Below, piece by piece: positions 26,636-36,767 of a stretch of DNA of 64,000 nucleotides. The notes under the pieces are model-generated. The model ran no database searches, had not been told where the DNA came from, and saw only the letters and a list, made by a program, of their open reading frames with translations. Position 1 is the stretch's first letter, and every line of letters begins with the position of its first letter. The DNA is from SVTX01 sp045588675 (GTDB lineage Bacteria > Bacillota > Clostridia > Oscillospirales > CAG-272). The position numbers and the translations under genes were made by a program. The DNA lies in NCBI GenBank assembly GCA_045588675.1, contig JAZNER010000004.1, forward strand, positions 1 through 64,000, read 5' to 3'.

Positions 26636-29600
26636 TTACTCGTATAAATCCGAGTCTTCAAAGTTTGCAGGGTCAAAATCCTCGCTTAAATCGTAATCCT
26701 CATCTTCAATGGGATTTCCGTTCTCATCTTCGAACTGGAAGGATGCACGAAGCTCATCCTCGTCCTGATGCATTCCCTGAAGTCCGGCAAGATCATCAAG
26801 AGGCTTGCCTGAATACTGAGGTCCGTCATCATCATTGCAGAGAGTAGAAAGCTGAATTTCCTCTCCGTCCTTGTTGAGAACGCGTACATCAAGCGCCAAA
26901 GCCTGAAGCTCTTTTACAAGAACCTTGAAGGATTCGGGAACGCCCGGTGTAGGAATGTTCTGTCCCTTGATAATTGCTTCGTAAGCCTTGCGGCGTCCGT
27001 TAATATCGTCGGACTTAACTGTAAGGATTTCCTGAAGTGTATAAGCCGCGCCGTAAGCCTCAAGAGCCCAAACTTCCATCTCACCGAATCTCTGACCCCC
27101 AAACTGCGCCTTACCGCCGAGAGGCTGCTGAGTAACGAGAGAGTATGGACCGTTGGAACGGGCGTGTACCTTATCGTCAACCAAGTGGTGAAGCTTTAAG
27201 TAGTACATGATACCAACAGTTACAGGGTTATCAAAGGGCTCGCCCGTACGGCCGTCGTAAACAATAGTCTTACCGTCAAAGAGCTTAAGCTTATGTTGAA
27301 GTCTGAGGCTCTCGCAGTATTCGCGGTCTGCCTTTTCCTCTGCAGAGAGAAGTCTGTACTCCTTGTTACCGTCCTCGCACTCGATTTCTTCATAGAGGTC
27401 CTTGCCTTCGGGATTTTCGTTGGCAAACAGATCACGGCAATAGCCAGCCTTCTTCAAGCATTCTGCAATATCCTGCTCGTTAGCTCCGTCAAATACGGGA
27501 GTCATGATCTTCCAGCCGAGCTTCTTGGACGCCATGCCAAGATGCACCTCAAGCACCTGACCGATATTCATACGGGAAGGAACGCCGAGGGGGTTAAGAC
27601 AAATGTCAAGAGGAGTACCGTCGGGCAAGAAGGGCATATCCTCAGGCGGCAGGATGCGTGAAACGACACCCTTGTTACCGTGACGACCCGCCATCTTATC
27701 GCCGACAGAGATTTTTCTCTTCTGAGCAATATAAAGCTTAACGATTTTATTAACACCTGTGGGAAGCTCGTCGCCTGCCTCGTGTGAGAACACACGAACA
27801 TCTACAACTACGCCAGACTCACCGTGAGGAACACGGAGAGAAGTATCTCTTACCTCTCTTGCCTTTTCGCCGAAGATCGCGCGGAGCAATCTTTCCTCAG
27901 CTGTGAGCTCTGTTTCTCCCTTAGGAGTAATCTTACCTACAAGAATGTCACCCGCTCTTACCTCAGTTCCCTTCTTAACGATACCCTCTGCGTTAAGGTC
28001 CTTAAGCGCGTCGTCGCCGACGTTGGGAATCTCTCTGGTAATTTCCTCAGGGCCGAGCTTTGTATCTCTTGCCTCGTGGGTGTATTCTTCAATATGAATA
28101 GATGTGTAAATATCATCTCTTACAAGCTTTTCGTTAAGAAGAACGGCGTCCTCGTAGTTATAACCCTCCCAGGTCATAAATCCGATAAGAGCGTTCTTAC
28201 CGAGAGCAACCTCGCCGTTTGCTGTTGCAGGACCGTCGGCAATAACCTCGCCCGCTTCAACACGCTGGCCTCTCTTAACAATAGGCTTCTGGTTTACACA
28301 GTTGGATTGGTTACTTCTCTTAAACTTAATAAGATTGTAAACATCCTTTCTGCCGTCATCTCTGACGATTGTAATGCTGTTGGCGTCAACGCGCTCAACA
28401 ACACCCGCTTCTTTTGCAACTACAACAACGCCTGAGTCAACAGCCGCCTTGTATTCCATACCTGTACCGACGATAGGAGAGTCGGTAACAAGAAGCGGAA
28501 CAGCCTGCTTCTGCATGTTTGAACCCATAAGAGCACGGGAGTTGTCATCGTTTTCAAGGAAGGGGATACAAGCGGTAGCAACAGATACAACCATCTTAGG
28601 AGATACGTCCATGAAGTCAACGCGAGAAACGTCAACCTCCATAATCTCTGTTTTATCTCTTGCAACTATCTTTTTATTAACAAAGTGTCCGTTGTCGTCA
28701 AGAGGCTCGTTACCCTGAGCAACGATATACTTGTCCTCAACGTCAGCGGTCATATAAACAACCTCGTCTGTAACGATATGGTCAACGTTACCGTTCTCTC
28801 CGGGAACGTGAATAACCTTACGGTAAGGAGCTTCGATAAAGCCATAATCGTTTATGCGAGCGTATGTTGTAAGGTAGGAAATAAGACCGATATTAGGTCC
28901 TTCAGGTGTTTCGATAGGACACATACGGCCATAGTGGGTGTAGTGTACGTCACGAACATCAAAGGAAGCGCGGTCACGGGTAAGACCGCCAGGACCGAGA
29001 GCTGACACACGGCGCTTGTGAGTAAGCTCTGCAAGCGGCTTGTTCTGGTCCATGAACTGAGAAAGCTGGCTTGAACCGAAGAACTCACGAATTGCGGTAG
29101 CAACAGGTCTTGTGTTGATAAGAGCCTGAGGAGTGAGCTTCTCGTTGTCCTGAGTAGTCATTCTTTCCTTTATGATCTTATCCATTCTTGAGAAACCGAT
29201 TCTCATCTGGTTCTGAAGCTGCTCGCCTACAGAACGAACTCTCTTGTTTCCAAGGTGGTCAGTATCGTCAACAGTTCCGACATTGTGTGTAAGGTTAAGC
29301 AAATAGCTTATCGTTGCATAGATGTCGTCCTTTGTGATATGCTTGGGGCAAAGCTCATACAGTCTTTCCTTTGCCATTTCCTTGATAGCGTCTATATCGC
29401 CGCCGCAGGCCTCGATAATTTCCTGAAGAACTGCGGTTCTTACCTTTTCGTTGATTCCGCAATCCTTGAGGTCACAGCCGAGAATATATTCAGGCTCGAT
29501 CGTATTGTTAGATACGACCTTGATCACTTCACCGTTTTCAAGCTCCAAAAGAACCTCGTTTACGGCGTTGTGCTCAACATTGAGAGCCATTTCGGGCGAA

Positions 29601-30559
29601 AGAACTGTTCCCTTTTCATAGAGAACCTCTCCCGTAAGAACGCTTACAACATCCTCTGCAAGCTTCTGATTGGCAATTCTTGCATTGATTGCCATCTTGC
29701 TGTCGAACTTGTAACGGCCTACGCTTGCAATATCATATCTTCTTGCGTCAAAGAAATAGTTTGTAATCAACTGCTGTGCCGACTCAACGAGCGGGGGCTC
29801 GCCGGGACGGAGCTTTTTATAAATTTCCTTGAGAGATTCAATAGTCGGGTCTGTTCCGTTCTCGTCTGCCAGTCTTTCGCTCTCGTCCTTGTCAAGAGTT
29901 GCGATAAGTCTTGCATCTTCGCCGAACATTTTGAAAATATCCTCACGGTGAGTAAGTCCTAATGCGCGGACAAACATAGTAAGGGGCATTTTACGGTTTT
30001 TGTCAATACGAACATAGAGAACACCGTTGATGTCGCTTTCATATTCAAGCCAAGCACCTCTGTAAGGAATAACCTGAGCCGCGTATGTCTTCTTACCTGT
30101 CTTGTCAACCGTTGATGAGTAGTACATTCCGGGAGAACGCACAAGCTGAGAAACTATAACTCTCTCCGCGCCGTTAATAACGAAAGTACCTGTGTCTGTC
30201 ATCAAGGGGAAATCACCAAGATAAATATCCGAATATTTAACATCTCCTGCCTGCTTGTTAGTCAAGCGAACATTGACCTTCAAGGGTGCCGCGTAGTTTA
30301 CGTCACGCTCCTTGCACTCTTCAACAGGATACTTCGGCTTTGTGTCAATAGAATAAGAAATGAAATCTATTGACAGATTTCCCGAGTAGTCGGTGATAGG
30401 CGAAACGTCGCGCAATACCTCCATAAGTCCTTCCTTTAAGAACCATTCAAAAGACTTTGTCTGGACTTCTACAAGGTTGGGCATTTCGAGATTGAAACGC
30501 GAACGCGAAAAGGACATTCTCGTATTCTTTCCGAGTTTTTGCTCTTTTACATTGACCAT
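26636..30559 (-). CDS. rpoB: RNA polymerase beta subunit
   Basis: 1307 residues. Clear landmarks: GAERVIVSQLVRSPGMYY in the N-terminal lobe, the rifampicin-binding cluster SQLSQFMDQNKPLAELTHKR followed by RVSALGPGGL with wild-type-like residues, and the C-terminal clamp contact region GKAQFGGQRFGEMEVWALEA. The acidic C-terminal tail (about 40 residues rich in Asp/Glu) is longer than in Bacillus. I use ATG 30559, preceded by GGAG; the frame could extend 19 codons upstream without support. Ribosomal genes rplJ/rplL, usual upstream neighbours, are not here. Confidence 0.97.
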   Translation of the reverse strand: MVNVKEQKLGKNTRMSFSRSRFNLEMPNLVEVQTKSFEWFLKEGLMEVLRDVSPITDYSGNLSIDFISYSIDTKPKYPVEECKERDVNYAAPLKVNVRLTNKQAGDVKYSDIYLGDFPLMTDTGTFVINGAERVIVSQLVRSPGMYYSSTVDKTGKKTYAAQVIPYRGAWLEYESDINGVLYVRIDKNRKMPLTMFVRALGLTHREDIFKMFGEDARLIATLDKDESERLADENGTDPTIESLKEIYKKLRPGEPPLVESAQQLITNYFFDARRYDIASVGRYKFDSKMAINARIANQKLAEDVVSVLTGEVLYEKGTVLSPEMALNVEHNAVNEVLLELENGEVIKVVSNNTIEPEYILGCDLKDCGINEKVRTAVLQEIIEACGGDIDAIKEMAKERLYELCPKHITKDDIYATISYLLNLTHNVGTVDDTDHLGNKRVRSVGEQLQNQMRIGFSRMDKIIKERMTTQDNEKLTPQALINTRPVATAIREFFGSSQLSQFMDQNKPLAELTHKRRVSALGPGGLTRDRASFDVRDVHYTHYGRMCPIETPEGPNIGLISYLTTYARINDYGFIEAPYRKVIHVPGENGNVDHIVTDEVVYMTADVEDKYIVAQGNEPLDDNGHFVNKKIVARDKTEIMEVDVSRVDFMDVSPKMVVSVATACIPFLENDDNSRALMGSNMQKQAVPLLVTDSPIVGTGMEYKAAVDSGVVVVAKEAGVVERVDANSITIVRDDGRKDVYNLIKFKRSNQSNCVNQKPIVKRGQRVEAGEVIADGPATANGEVALGKNALIGFMTWEGYNYEDAVLLNEKLVRDDIYTSIHIEEYTHEARDTKLGPEEITREIPNVGDDALKDLNAEGIVKKGTEVRAGDILVGKITPKGETELTAEERLLRAIFGEKAREVRDTSLRVPHGESGVVVDVRVFSHEAGDELPTGVNKIVKLYIAQKRKISVGDKMAGRHGNKGVVSRILPPEDMPFLPDGTPLDICLNPLGVPSRMNIGQVLEVHLGMASKKLGWKIMTPVFDGANEQDIAECLKKAGYCRDLFANENPEGKDLYEEIECEDGNKEYRLLSAEEKADREYCESLRLQHKLKLFDGKTIVYDGRTGEPFDNPVTVGIMYYLKLHHLVDDKVHARSNGPYSLVTQQPLGGKAQFGGQRFGEMEVWALEAYGAAYTLQEILTVKSDDINGRRKAYEAIIKGQNIPTPGVPESFKVLVKELQALALDVRVLNKDGEEIQLSTLCNDDDGPQYSGKPLDDLAGLQGMHQDEDELRASFQFEDENGNPIEDEDYDLSEDFDPANFEDSDLYE

Positions 30560-30687
30560 TAAATCAATCACTCCATTCGATAATATGTACCCAAAGCGAA
30601 AAAACCCAAAAAACAAATGGATTTTGTCGGTTTTTGGCTGCTTGTATTAAAAAACTGCATAAACAAGCGATTATAATGCAGTTTACA

Positions 30688-30716
30688 ATTATATCACAAA
30701 AAGTCAAGATTGTCAA
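30688..30716 (-). promoter_or_regulatory. Sigma-A promoter of rpoBC with A/T-rich upstream element
   Basis: Minus strand TTGACA (30716-30711), 17-base spacer, TATAAT (30693-30688) with TGA before it. Directly upstream (30721-30760) are alternating runs of T and A that look like an UP element for the RNA polymerase alpha subunit. Confidence 0.9.
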
Positions 30717-30776
30717 TAGGATTTTTCAAGTTTTTTAAAAATTTTTTAAAAATTTTCCAAAAGACACAAAAAGGGG

Positions 30777-30822
30777 AAAAATAGGCTGTATCAACGCCTT
30801 ATGACTTGATACAGCCTATTTT
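30777..30822 (-). terminator. Terminator of the capD-type gene
   Basis: 17-bp perfect inverted repeat (30777-30793 / 30806-30822); minus strand continues TTTTTCCCCTTTTT. It closes the transcript 57 bases past the stop and insulates the rpoB promoter. Confidence 0.88.
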
Positions 30823-30878
30823 GAAGTTTTTACTTTAAGCAATTCGTATTATATAATTAATGTAACTCTTTTTGAAAA

Positions 30879-32801
30879 TCAAACCTCTGCCAAACGCATT
30901 TCCTTGGAATTGCTTGCAACACTGTTGATTTCCTCAGGGTCGCAGAAGGTAGGCACTACTCTCTTGATTGCCTGCTTTATGAGCGGAGAACCGACCTCGG
31001 AGTGTGATTTGTTGACCGCCTCTGTCAGTATTGCGAGCTTTTCGTCAACCTCGGCGCGAGATAGCGGAGCTTCACGCTCGATGAATATCATATCGTTGCT
31101 TGTTTTATCAAGCTCCTCGGTTTTGATGAGAAGCTCCTCGTATAGCTTTTCTCCGGGGCGCAGGCCTATCTCCTTGATTTCAATGTCCTTGTGCGGCTCA
31201 AGCCCCGAAAGCTTGATCATATTGAGCGCAAGGTCATATATTTTGATCGGCTTGCCCATATCAAGAACGAACAGCTCTCCCCTCTTTGCCATAAAGCCCG
31301 CCTCCATAACAAGCTGGCTTGCCTCGGGAATAGTCATAAAATATCTTATAATTCGCTTATCGGTTATTGTAATCGGGCCGCCCTGCTCGATCTGGTTTTT
31401 AAAGAGCGGGATTACCGAGCCGTTTGAGCCGAGAACATTTCCAAAGCGAACAGCGGTAAACGCCGTTTTGCTATCCTTGCGGCATTCCACGATAAATTCG
31501 CACATTCTCTTTGACGCGCCCATAATGTTTGTGGGATTAACAGCCTTGTCGGTTGAAATCAGAATAAATTTCTGCACGCCGTGCTTTTCAGCCATATCGG
31601 CGGTGTTGTATGTACCAAGACAGTTATTTTTGATTGCCTCGCAGCCGCTATGCTCCATAAGCGGAACATGCTTGTGTGCAGCCGCGTGGAAAACTATGTC
31701 AGGCTTGTAATATGCAAAGATCGCATCAAGCCTTTCCCTGTCGCGAACTGAGGCGATCTCAACGCAAAGGTCGAGAGAGCCTTTATATTTTCGGTTAAGC
31801 TCCTGCTCAATCGCGTAAGCATTGTTTTCGTAAATGTCAAGCACTATCAAACGCTTAGGCGAGCATTTTGCAACCTGACGGCAAAGCTCACTTCCGATCG
31901 AGCCTCCGCCGCCTGTGATCAATATAGTTTTGCCCGAATAATATTTGCCTGTTGCGGAATTGTTGATTTTAAGAGACTGTCTGAAAAGCAAGTCCTCAAT
32001 TTCAAAGTTTCTGATGCTTTTTGATGCTCTCTCTCCCTCATCTTCAAAGAAGTCTTTAACGGGAACATCATATATTTTAAGCTTGCAGGAGGTTTGGCTG
32101 TAAAATTTGAAGAGTGAATTTGCCTTTTCTGCATCAAGATTTCCCATTGCTATGAAAATCTCGGAAATCTGAGCCAGTTTAATTCTCTCCAGAATATCAT
32201 CGTCTTCAGAATATACCTTAAGCCCTGCAACTCTGCCGCCTATTTTAGACGGGTCGTTATCTATAAAAAAGACAGGTTTGTATTGAGATTTTGGATTACA
32301 CAACAGCTCGTTGGTAAGAAATGCGCCGAACTGACCCGCGCCGACGATAGCAACGCGTATCTGGTCTATTTCAGAGGAAGGAGTATTATACTTATGCTTA
32401 TAGATCAATCTGTAAGCAAATCTTGACATAATAGTTAAGAGTGCGTTAAGCGGCGCAACTATCGCAAAAAATGTCAAGCCCTCGTACAGACCGCAAACAT
32501 ATGACACTATAATTGCCAAGATAGTTCCCAAAAAATCAGCCAATACCAGATTGAAATAGGTGCGTGTTCTTGTATATCTCCAGATGCTCATATATGTTTT
32601 CACACCAAAGCGGAAAAGCATTATAGAGAGCAAGAGCAGAGCCGAATTGCCAATCAGGTGACCGACAGTTGCCTGCATAGCAAGCTCTGGAATAGAGAGC
32701 ATCAGGAAATAGATGGCAGCTATCAGTGCAAAGCAAAAGCAATCAAAAGCTATTAAAATAAGAGTTCTAATTTTACCGACGATAAAATTTTTGAAATTCA
32801 T
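30879..32801 (-). CDS. Membrane-bound nucleotide-sugar 4,6-dehydratase (CapD/PglF/EpsC type)
   Basis: 640 residues. Four N-terminal transmembrane helices (about 10-115), a first Rossmann-like domain (VAIVGAGQFGAFL, about 150), then the catalytic SDR domain with ILITGGGGSIGSELCRQ (about 293) and STDKAVNPTNIMGASKR (about 410-427), where Met replaces the usual SDR Tyr as in other members of this group. Such enzymes convert UDP-GlcNAc to a 4-keto-6-deoxy sugar for surface polysaccharide or glycoprotein synthesis. It stands alone with own promoter and terminator, apart from any visible polysaccharide cluster. Confidence 0.9.
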   Translation of the reverse strand: MNFKNFIVGKIRTLILIAFDCFCFALIAAIYFLMLSIPELAMQATVGHLIGNSALLLLSIMLFRFGVKTYMSIWRYTRTRTYFNLVLADFLGTILAIIVSYVCGLYEGLTFFAIVAPLNALLTIMSRFAYRLIYKHKYNTPSSEIDQIRVAIVGAGQFGAFLTNELLCNPKSQYKPVFFIDNDPSKIGGRVAGLKVYSEDDDILERIKLAQISEIFIAMGNLDAEKANSLFKFYSQTSCKLKIYDVPVKDFFEDEGERASKSIRNFEIEDLLFRQSLKINNSATGKYYSGKTILITGGGGSIGSELCRQVAKCSPKRLIVLDIYENNAYAIEQELNRKYKGSLDLCVEIASVRDRERLDAIFAYYKPDIVFHAAAHKHVPLMEHSGCEAIKNNCLGTYNTADMAEKHGVQKFILISTDKAVNPTNIMGASKRMCEFIVECRKDSKTAFTAVRFGNVLGSNGSVIPLFKNQIEQGGPITITDKRIIRYFMTIPEASQLVMEAGFMAKRGELFVLDMGKPIKIYDLALNMIKLSGLEPHKDIEIKEIGLRPGEKLYEELLIKTEELDKTSNDMIFIEREAPLSRAEVDEKLAILTEAVNKSHSEVGSPLIKQAIKRVVPTFCDPEEINSVASNSKEMRLAEV

Positions 32802-32871
32802 AAAACAATTCCTTCATTTGTTTTTATTTGCGCAGTAAAAATATGTAAAATTTAAATTCAATATATACTCC

Positions 32872-32900
32872 ATTATATCACAAATATAAACTGTTGTCAA
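32872..32900 (-). promoter_or_regulatory. Sigma-A promoter of the capD-type gene
   Basis: Minus strand TTGACA (32900-32895), 17-base spacer, TATAAT (32877-32872) with TGA before the -10. Confidence 0.88.
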
Positions 32901-32953
32901 GGTCGAACAAAATGACAAAAAATTACAAAGCGTTTCAAATAATTACAAAAATT

Positions 32954-34231
32954 CTATTTATGCTCAGCCGTCATCAGCTGTATAATGGTTCTGTCTGTGT
33001 CGCACATTCCGCGCTTTGCAAGCTCTCCTATGTTGCGAATCGTGTTTTCAACTCCCTTGACGATTATTCCGTCGCCGCCGTAAAATTGGCTGTTATTCTT
33101 CTGCATTTGCATTCCAAGCAATCCCGCCTCGACCGCGGATGCTATTTTTGCGGCACAGCTTGCTTTAGCGCCATCGCATATCATACCCGAGTTGATTGCT
33201 ACGGCGTTTACGACCGTGTGCGCAATCTCACGGAACCTGCCGCCGTAAAGATAACAAATTCCTGCACCTGCCCCGCAGCCCGCGCTTGTAGCACCGCAAT
33301 AAGCAGACAGGCGTCCAATTCCTGTTTTCATATGTATAGTAATCAGATTTGAAACAATAAGCGCACGATAAAGCTCGTCGGCAGAGGATTTCAGCTCCTC
33401 GGCGTATATGATTACAGGGAGAGATGCGGTAAGCCCTTGATTTCCGCTTCCCGAATTAATAACAACGGGTAATTCGCAGCCATTCATTCGAGCGTCGGAG
33501 CCTGCGGCGGCGTAAGCCTTTGCCCTGTTATGAACATTGTCGCCGTAAGCGCGAAGCAAAATTTTACCTATGTTTGCCCCGTAATTGCCTCGAAGTCCCT
33601 CTTTGGCAATCGCCATATTGCAATCAATCTGCCTTTGAAGAACAGGCTTGACCTCTTCAATTTTTACGCAATCGGCAAATTTAACTATATCCTCAACATT
33701 CAAAAGGCTTCTGTCGGTTACATCGGCGCTTTCCTCTTCGGCATAGTGCTTGGAAAATATCTTTTTTCCGTCTTTTTTTATTGAAATAACATTCGTATGA
33801 TGCCCCGCGATTTCAACCGACGCGGAATGCTCCTCGTCTGTAAGCTTTACCTTTATATCAAAAATGAACGGCTTTTTAGATTGCTTTACCGAAATACTTG
33901 CGCTGTCAAGATATGACTTGATTTGTGCCATCTGATGCTCTGAAACATCGGATATGACCTGCAAAGCGGCATCTGCATCCCCCGCAATTATGCCCGCCGC
34001 CGCCGCGGCGGAAAGGCCGCGCAGACCGTTGGTGTGAGGAACAACTACGCTTTTTACATTTTTAATTATATTGGCGCTTGCAAAAATATCAACCCTGGCA
34101 GGAATAGAGCCGAGCGTTTTTCTCGCAAGCGCGGCGGCATATGCAACCGCGATAGGCTCGGTGCAGCCCATAGCGAGCAAAAGCTCCTCGTTAAGTATCT
34201 TTAAATATTCGTTGTAAATTTTTTCGTCCAT
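32954..34231 (-). CDS. L-cysteine desulfidase family protein (CyuA/UPF0597)
   Basis: 425 residues, cytoplasmic. Matches the [4Fe-4S] L-cysteine desulfidase/UPF0597 family: GCTEPIAVAYAAALAR (about 22), the glycine-rich SGSGNQGLTASLPVI (about 256), GATSAGCGAGAGICYLYGG (about 309) and MICDGAKASCAAK (about 348). Cysteines in these motifs would bind the cluster. The reaction releases pyruvate, ammonia and sulfide from cysteine. I infer the family from motifs; related serine/alanine-type substrates cannot be ruled out. Monocistronic from the promoter at 34273-34301. Confidence 0.85.
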   Translation of the reverse strand: MDEKIYNEYLKILNEELLLAMGCTEPIAVAYAAALARKTLGSIPARVDIFASANIIKNVKSVVVPHTNGLRGLSAAAAAGIIAGDADAALQVISDVSEHQMAQIKSYLDSASISVKQSKKPFIFDIKVKLTDEEHSASVEIAGHHTNVISIKKDGKKIFSKHYAEEESADVTDRSLLNVEDIVKFADCVKIEEVKPVLQRQIDCNMAIAKEGLRGNYGANIGKILLRAYGDNVHNRAKAYAAAGSDARMNGCELPVVINSGSGNQGLTASLPVIIYAEELKSSADELYRALIVSNLITIHMKTGIGRLSAYCGATSAGCGAGAGICYLYGGRFREIAHTVVNAVAINSGMICDGAKASCAAKIASAVEAGLLGMQMQKNNSQFYGGDGIIVKGVENTIRNIGELAKRGMCDTDRTIIQLMTAEHK

Positions 34232-34272
34232 TATTTATGTTCCCTTTTTAAGCTGTTATGGCATATATAATT

Positions 34273-34301
34273 ATGATACCATATTTTTACAGATTTTTCA
34301 A
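34273..34301 (-). promoter_or_regulatory. Sigma-A promoter of the desulfidase-family gene
   Basis: Minus strand TTGAAA (34301-34296), 17-base spacer, TATCAT (34278-34273). The rest of the gap to spoVT (34302-34476) holds nothing else I can identify. Confidence 0.7.
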
Positions 34302-34476
34302 GAGGAAGATAGTAGCTGTTGACAATAGAAGCAGGTTTTTCCGTGCAAAATTTCAATATTTTCCAAATAAGCGACAGTATAAATCTCTAAAATCTAACAA
34401 ATAATAACAAATGTAAGCATCCAAAGGTAATTTTTGAATATTTAAAAGCTTCGATTATAATGAAAGGATTAAAAAA

Positions 34477-35022
34477 ATGAAAGCAACAGGAATAGTAAGG
34501 CGAATTGACGACCTTGGGAGAGTTGTAATCCCTAAGGAAATCAGAAGAACTATGAGAATACGCGAGGGCGACCCGCTTGAAATATTTACAGATAGAGATG
34601 GAGAGGTTATTTTCAAAAAATACTCTCCTATTGGAGAGTTGACCGCATTCGCGGCGCAGTATGCAGAAACCTTGCACAAGACCTGCGACTTGTCGGTGGT
34701 TATTTGTGACAGAGATTCTGTCGTGGCGTGCGCGGGCGTTTCTAAAAAGGAATATCTCGACAAATCACTGTCAAGCGAAGCAGAGGCGATTTGCGAGGGC
34801 AGAAGCATGTATGTCCGCAAGGAAGGAGATGCTAAGCTCTCTCCCCTGTCAGACGGCGGAAGCCATTATATCAATTGCGCTATGCCGATTATAAGCGAAG
34901 GTGATGTGGTCGGTTGCGTTGCTTCTCTCGTTCCAAACGATGTAGAGGCATATCCCGAATCGGTGGAGAGCAAGCTTGTTCAGACTGCTGCAGGATTTCT
35001 CGGCAGACAGCTTGAGGGCTGA
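34477..35022 (+). CDS. spoVT: Stage V sporulation regulator SpoVT
   Basis: 181 residues: N-terminal AbrB-type swapped-hairpin DNA-binding domain (MKATGIVRRIDDLGRVVIPK, 1-50) followed by a GAF-like domain (about 57-178). Length and both domains match SpoVT rather than the short AbrB. In Bacillus it adjusts forespore gene expression under sigma-G. AAAGGA stands 8-9 bases before the ATG. No convincing sigma-A promoter; a forespore sigma factor is possible but the -35/-10 are not clear. Supports descent from an endospore former, though not sporulation itself. Confidence 0.93.
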   Translation: MKATGIVRRIDDLGRVVIPKEIRRTMRIREGDPLEIFTDRDGEVIFKKYSPIGELTAFAAQYAETLHKTCDLSVVICDRDSVVACAGVSKKEYLDKSLSSEAEAICEGRSMYVRKEGDAKLSPLSDGGSHYINCAMPIISEGDVVGCVASLVPNDVEAYPESVESKLVQTAAGFLGRQLEG

Positions 35023-35031
35023 TAAAAAAAC

Positions 35032-35070
35032 AAAAACGGTGGATTGCAATTTGCAAATCCACCGTTTTTT
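35032..35070. terminator. Bidirectional terminator between spoVT and yitT
   Basis: 14-bp inverted repeat (35032-35045 / 35056-35069) with A-run on the left and T-run on the right, between convergent genes. Confidence 0.88.
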
Positions 35071-35074
35071 CATA

Positions 35075-35980
35075 TTATCTCGTCCAACCCTCGCCGTTTA
35101 TTTCGCGGGCATTGTGAATCGTGATGAACGCCTTGTGGTCGATTTCATTGATTATAGCCATCAGCGCGGCATACTGGCTCATGGTAAAGGAAACCATTAT
35201 CATTTTTTTGTCTTCTTTTGAATATCCGCCGATTGCATCAAAAATCGTTGTTGTTCTGCCAAGACGCTCGATTATTGCTTGGTTGATTTCAAGGTGCTTG
35301 TCAGATACGATATTCGCAATAAGAGCCCGTGAGCCTTTAAGGAAGATTTTATCAATAACAGCGGCTGTCAGGAACGCCGAGAAAACACCGAGCAAGGTAA
35401 TCACAAGGTCACCGATAACGAACATTCCAAATATTACCGCGGCGGCGTCAATCAGGAAAATAACAACCGAGCTTTTTGCCCTTTTAAAGTATTTGCAAAT
35501 CGCAAATGCGAAAATGTCAACTCCGCCCGTAGAGCCGCCGCCGAGGAAGGTTATGGCACATCCCGTTCCCACGCAAAGACCGCCGACCGTAGCGGCAATA
35601 ATCAGAGTAATTTCAGAATATCCCGCTTTGTCAAGACAAAAGAAACCGTCAAGCACATCGGGGCTTGCAAGCTTTAAGAAAAACGAAACCGCAGGCGGAT
35701 AGATAATCGTTGAGATGAGAGTTTTCATAGCAAAATCCTTGCCTAAGAAAAACAATCCTACAAAGAACAAAAGCCAGGTCAGCACGGTTACTATCATATC
35801 AACGGTAATAGCTTCTATCGGCACTAACAGGTCAATTACAATTGCAATTCCCGAAATTCCGCCTGTTACGAGATTAAAAGGAAGAATGAATATCGATATG
35901 CCGAAGGCAAGTATCAGTGTTCCGAGAATTATCAGAGAAGTATTTTTGACATTTGTCCAGAATTTGTGGTTTTTACCCAT
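35075..35980 (-). CDS. YitT family membrane protein
   Basis: 301 residues with five to six transmembrane helices (about 15-210) and a cytoplasmic C-terminal DUF2179 domain (about 220-300, LGRTTTIFDAIGGYSKEDKK). The first helix pair carries FNLVTGGISGIAIVI and a later loop GGGSTGGVDIFAF, typical of YitT. Function of the family is not established. Lies 37 bases downstream of tmk on the same strand and is probably co-transcribed. Confidence 0.9.
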   Translation of the reverse strand: MGKNHKFWTNVKNTSLIILGTLILAFGISIFILPFNLVTGGISGIAIVIDLLVPIEAITVDMIVTVLTWLLFFVGLFFLGKDFAMKTLISTIIYPPAVSFFLKLASPDVLDGFFCLDKAGYSEITLIIAATVGGLCVGTGCAITFLGGGSTGGVDIFAFAICKYFKRAKSSVVIFLIDAAAVIFGMFVIGDLVITLLGVFSAFLTAAVIDKIFLKGSRALIANIVSDKHLEINQAIIERLGRTTTIFDAIGGYSKEDKKMIMVSFTMSQYAALMAIINEIDHKAFITIHNAREINGEGWTR

Positions 35981-36017
35981 ATTTTTCGGCGCAATTGCGC
36001 ACTTCCTTTCTTTGTTT

Positions 36018-36653
36018 TCAGGAGAACAAGCGGCTGTTTACCTCGCGGAGAATACTGTCGGCTATTTCCTCAATACTGCCCGAGGCGTTGATGATTGCGA
36101 TATTCTCTCCCCTATCCCGAAGCCTTTCAAAAACATCAAAAAACATTTTTCGGGTCTTTGCAAGACACTCGTAATTTTCAAAAATTTCGGTTGGAACATC
36201 TTGTCTGTGTCCTATTCTCGCAAGGCTGTCTTCGGGGGAAAGGTCAAGAAAGATACAAAGGTCGGGAGTGCGAATATCGCTGTTGTCAAGGTTGAGCGCG
36301 GCGACCGCCTCAAAGCCAAGCTCAGCGCCCTGATATGCAAGTGAAGAATAATAATATCTGTCGCTGATAACAGTTTTGCCCTCTGAGAGAAGCTTGTTTA
36401 TTCCGCGCGTTGGGTGAGTGTTGTGAGCCACTCTGTCAACGACGAACATTTCCGCCATTTCCAGCGGTGTTTTCCGCACCTTGCCCGAGAGCGCCTCGCG
36501 CAATTTTTTGCCTGTGTCAAAGGTCGTCGGCTCACTTGACAGGTCGCATTCAATTCCTCTTTTTGCAAGAGCGTCGCTGAGAAGCCTTATCTGAGTGCTT
36601 TTTCCTGCTCCGTCTATTCCTTCAAAAACTATAAATTTAGGAGAAAAATCCAT
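36018..36653 (-). CDS. tmk: Thymidylate kinase
   Basis: 211 residues; phosphorylates dTMP to dTDP. P-loop FEGIDGAGKSTQ (9-20), the substrate DRY motif in VISDRYYYSSLAYQGAE (about 96), and the lid region around RIGHRQDVPTEIFE (about 147). Length is normal. Reads from the promoter at 36768-36796. Confidence 0.95.
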   Translation of the reverse strand: MDFSPKFIVFEGIDGAGKSTQIRLLSDALAKRGIECDLSSEPTTFDTGKKLREALSGKVRKTPLEMAEMFVVDRVAHNTHPTRGINKLLSEGKTVISDRYYYSSLAYQGAELGFEAVAALNLDNSDIRTPDLCIFLDLSPEDSLARIGHRQDVPTEIFENYECLAKTRKMFFDVFERLRDRGENIAIINASGSIEEIADSILREVNSRLFS

Positions 36654-36767
36654 ATTGTGCCTTCCTATGCTGAATTAATGTATTACTTTTCAAACCAAAC
36701 TGACGGTGAGAACAAGAGCAATATCGGGAATATTTCTATTATTTGTCCGTCAAAAGCATATATAACA

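Noticed and set aside
34434..34461. TTGAAT-N16-TATAAT promoter for spoVT
   Set aside because: The start of transcription would fall in or after the ribosome-binding site at 34463-34468, leaving no leader.
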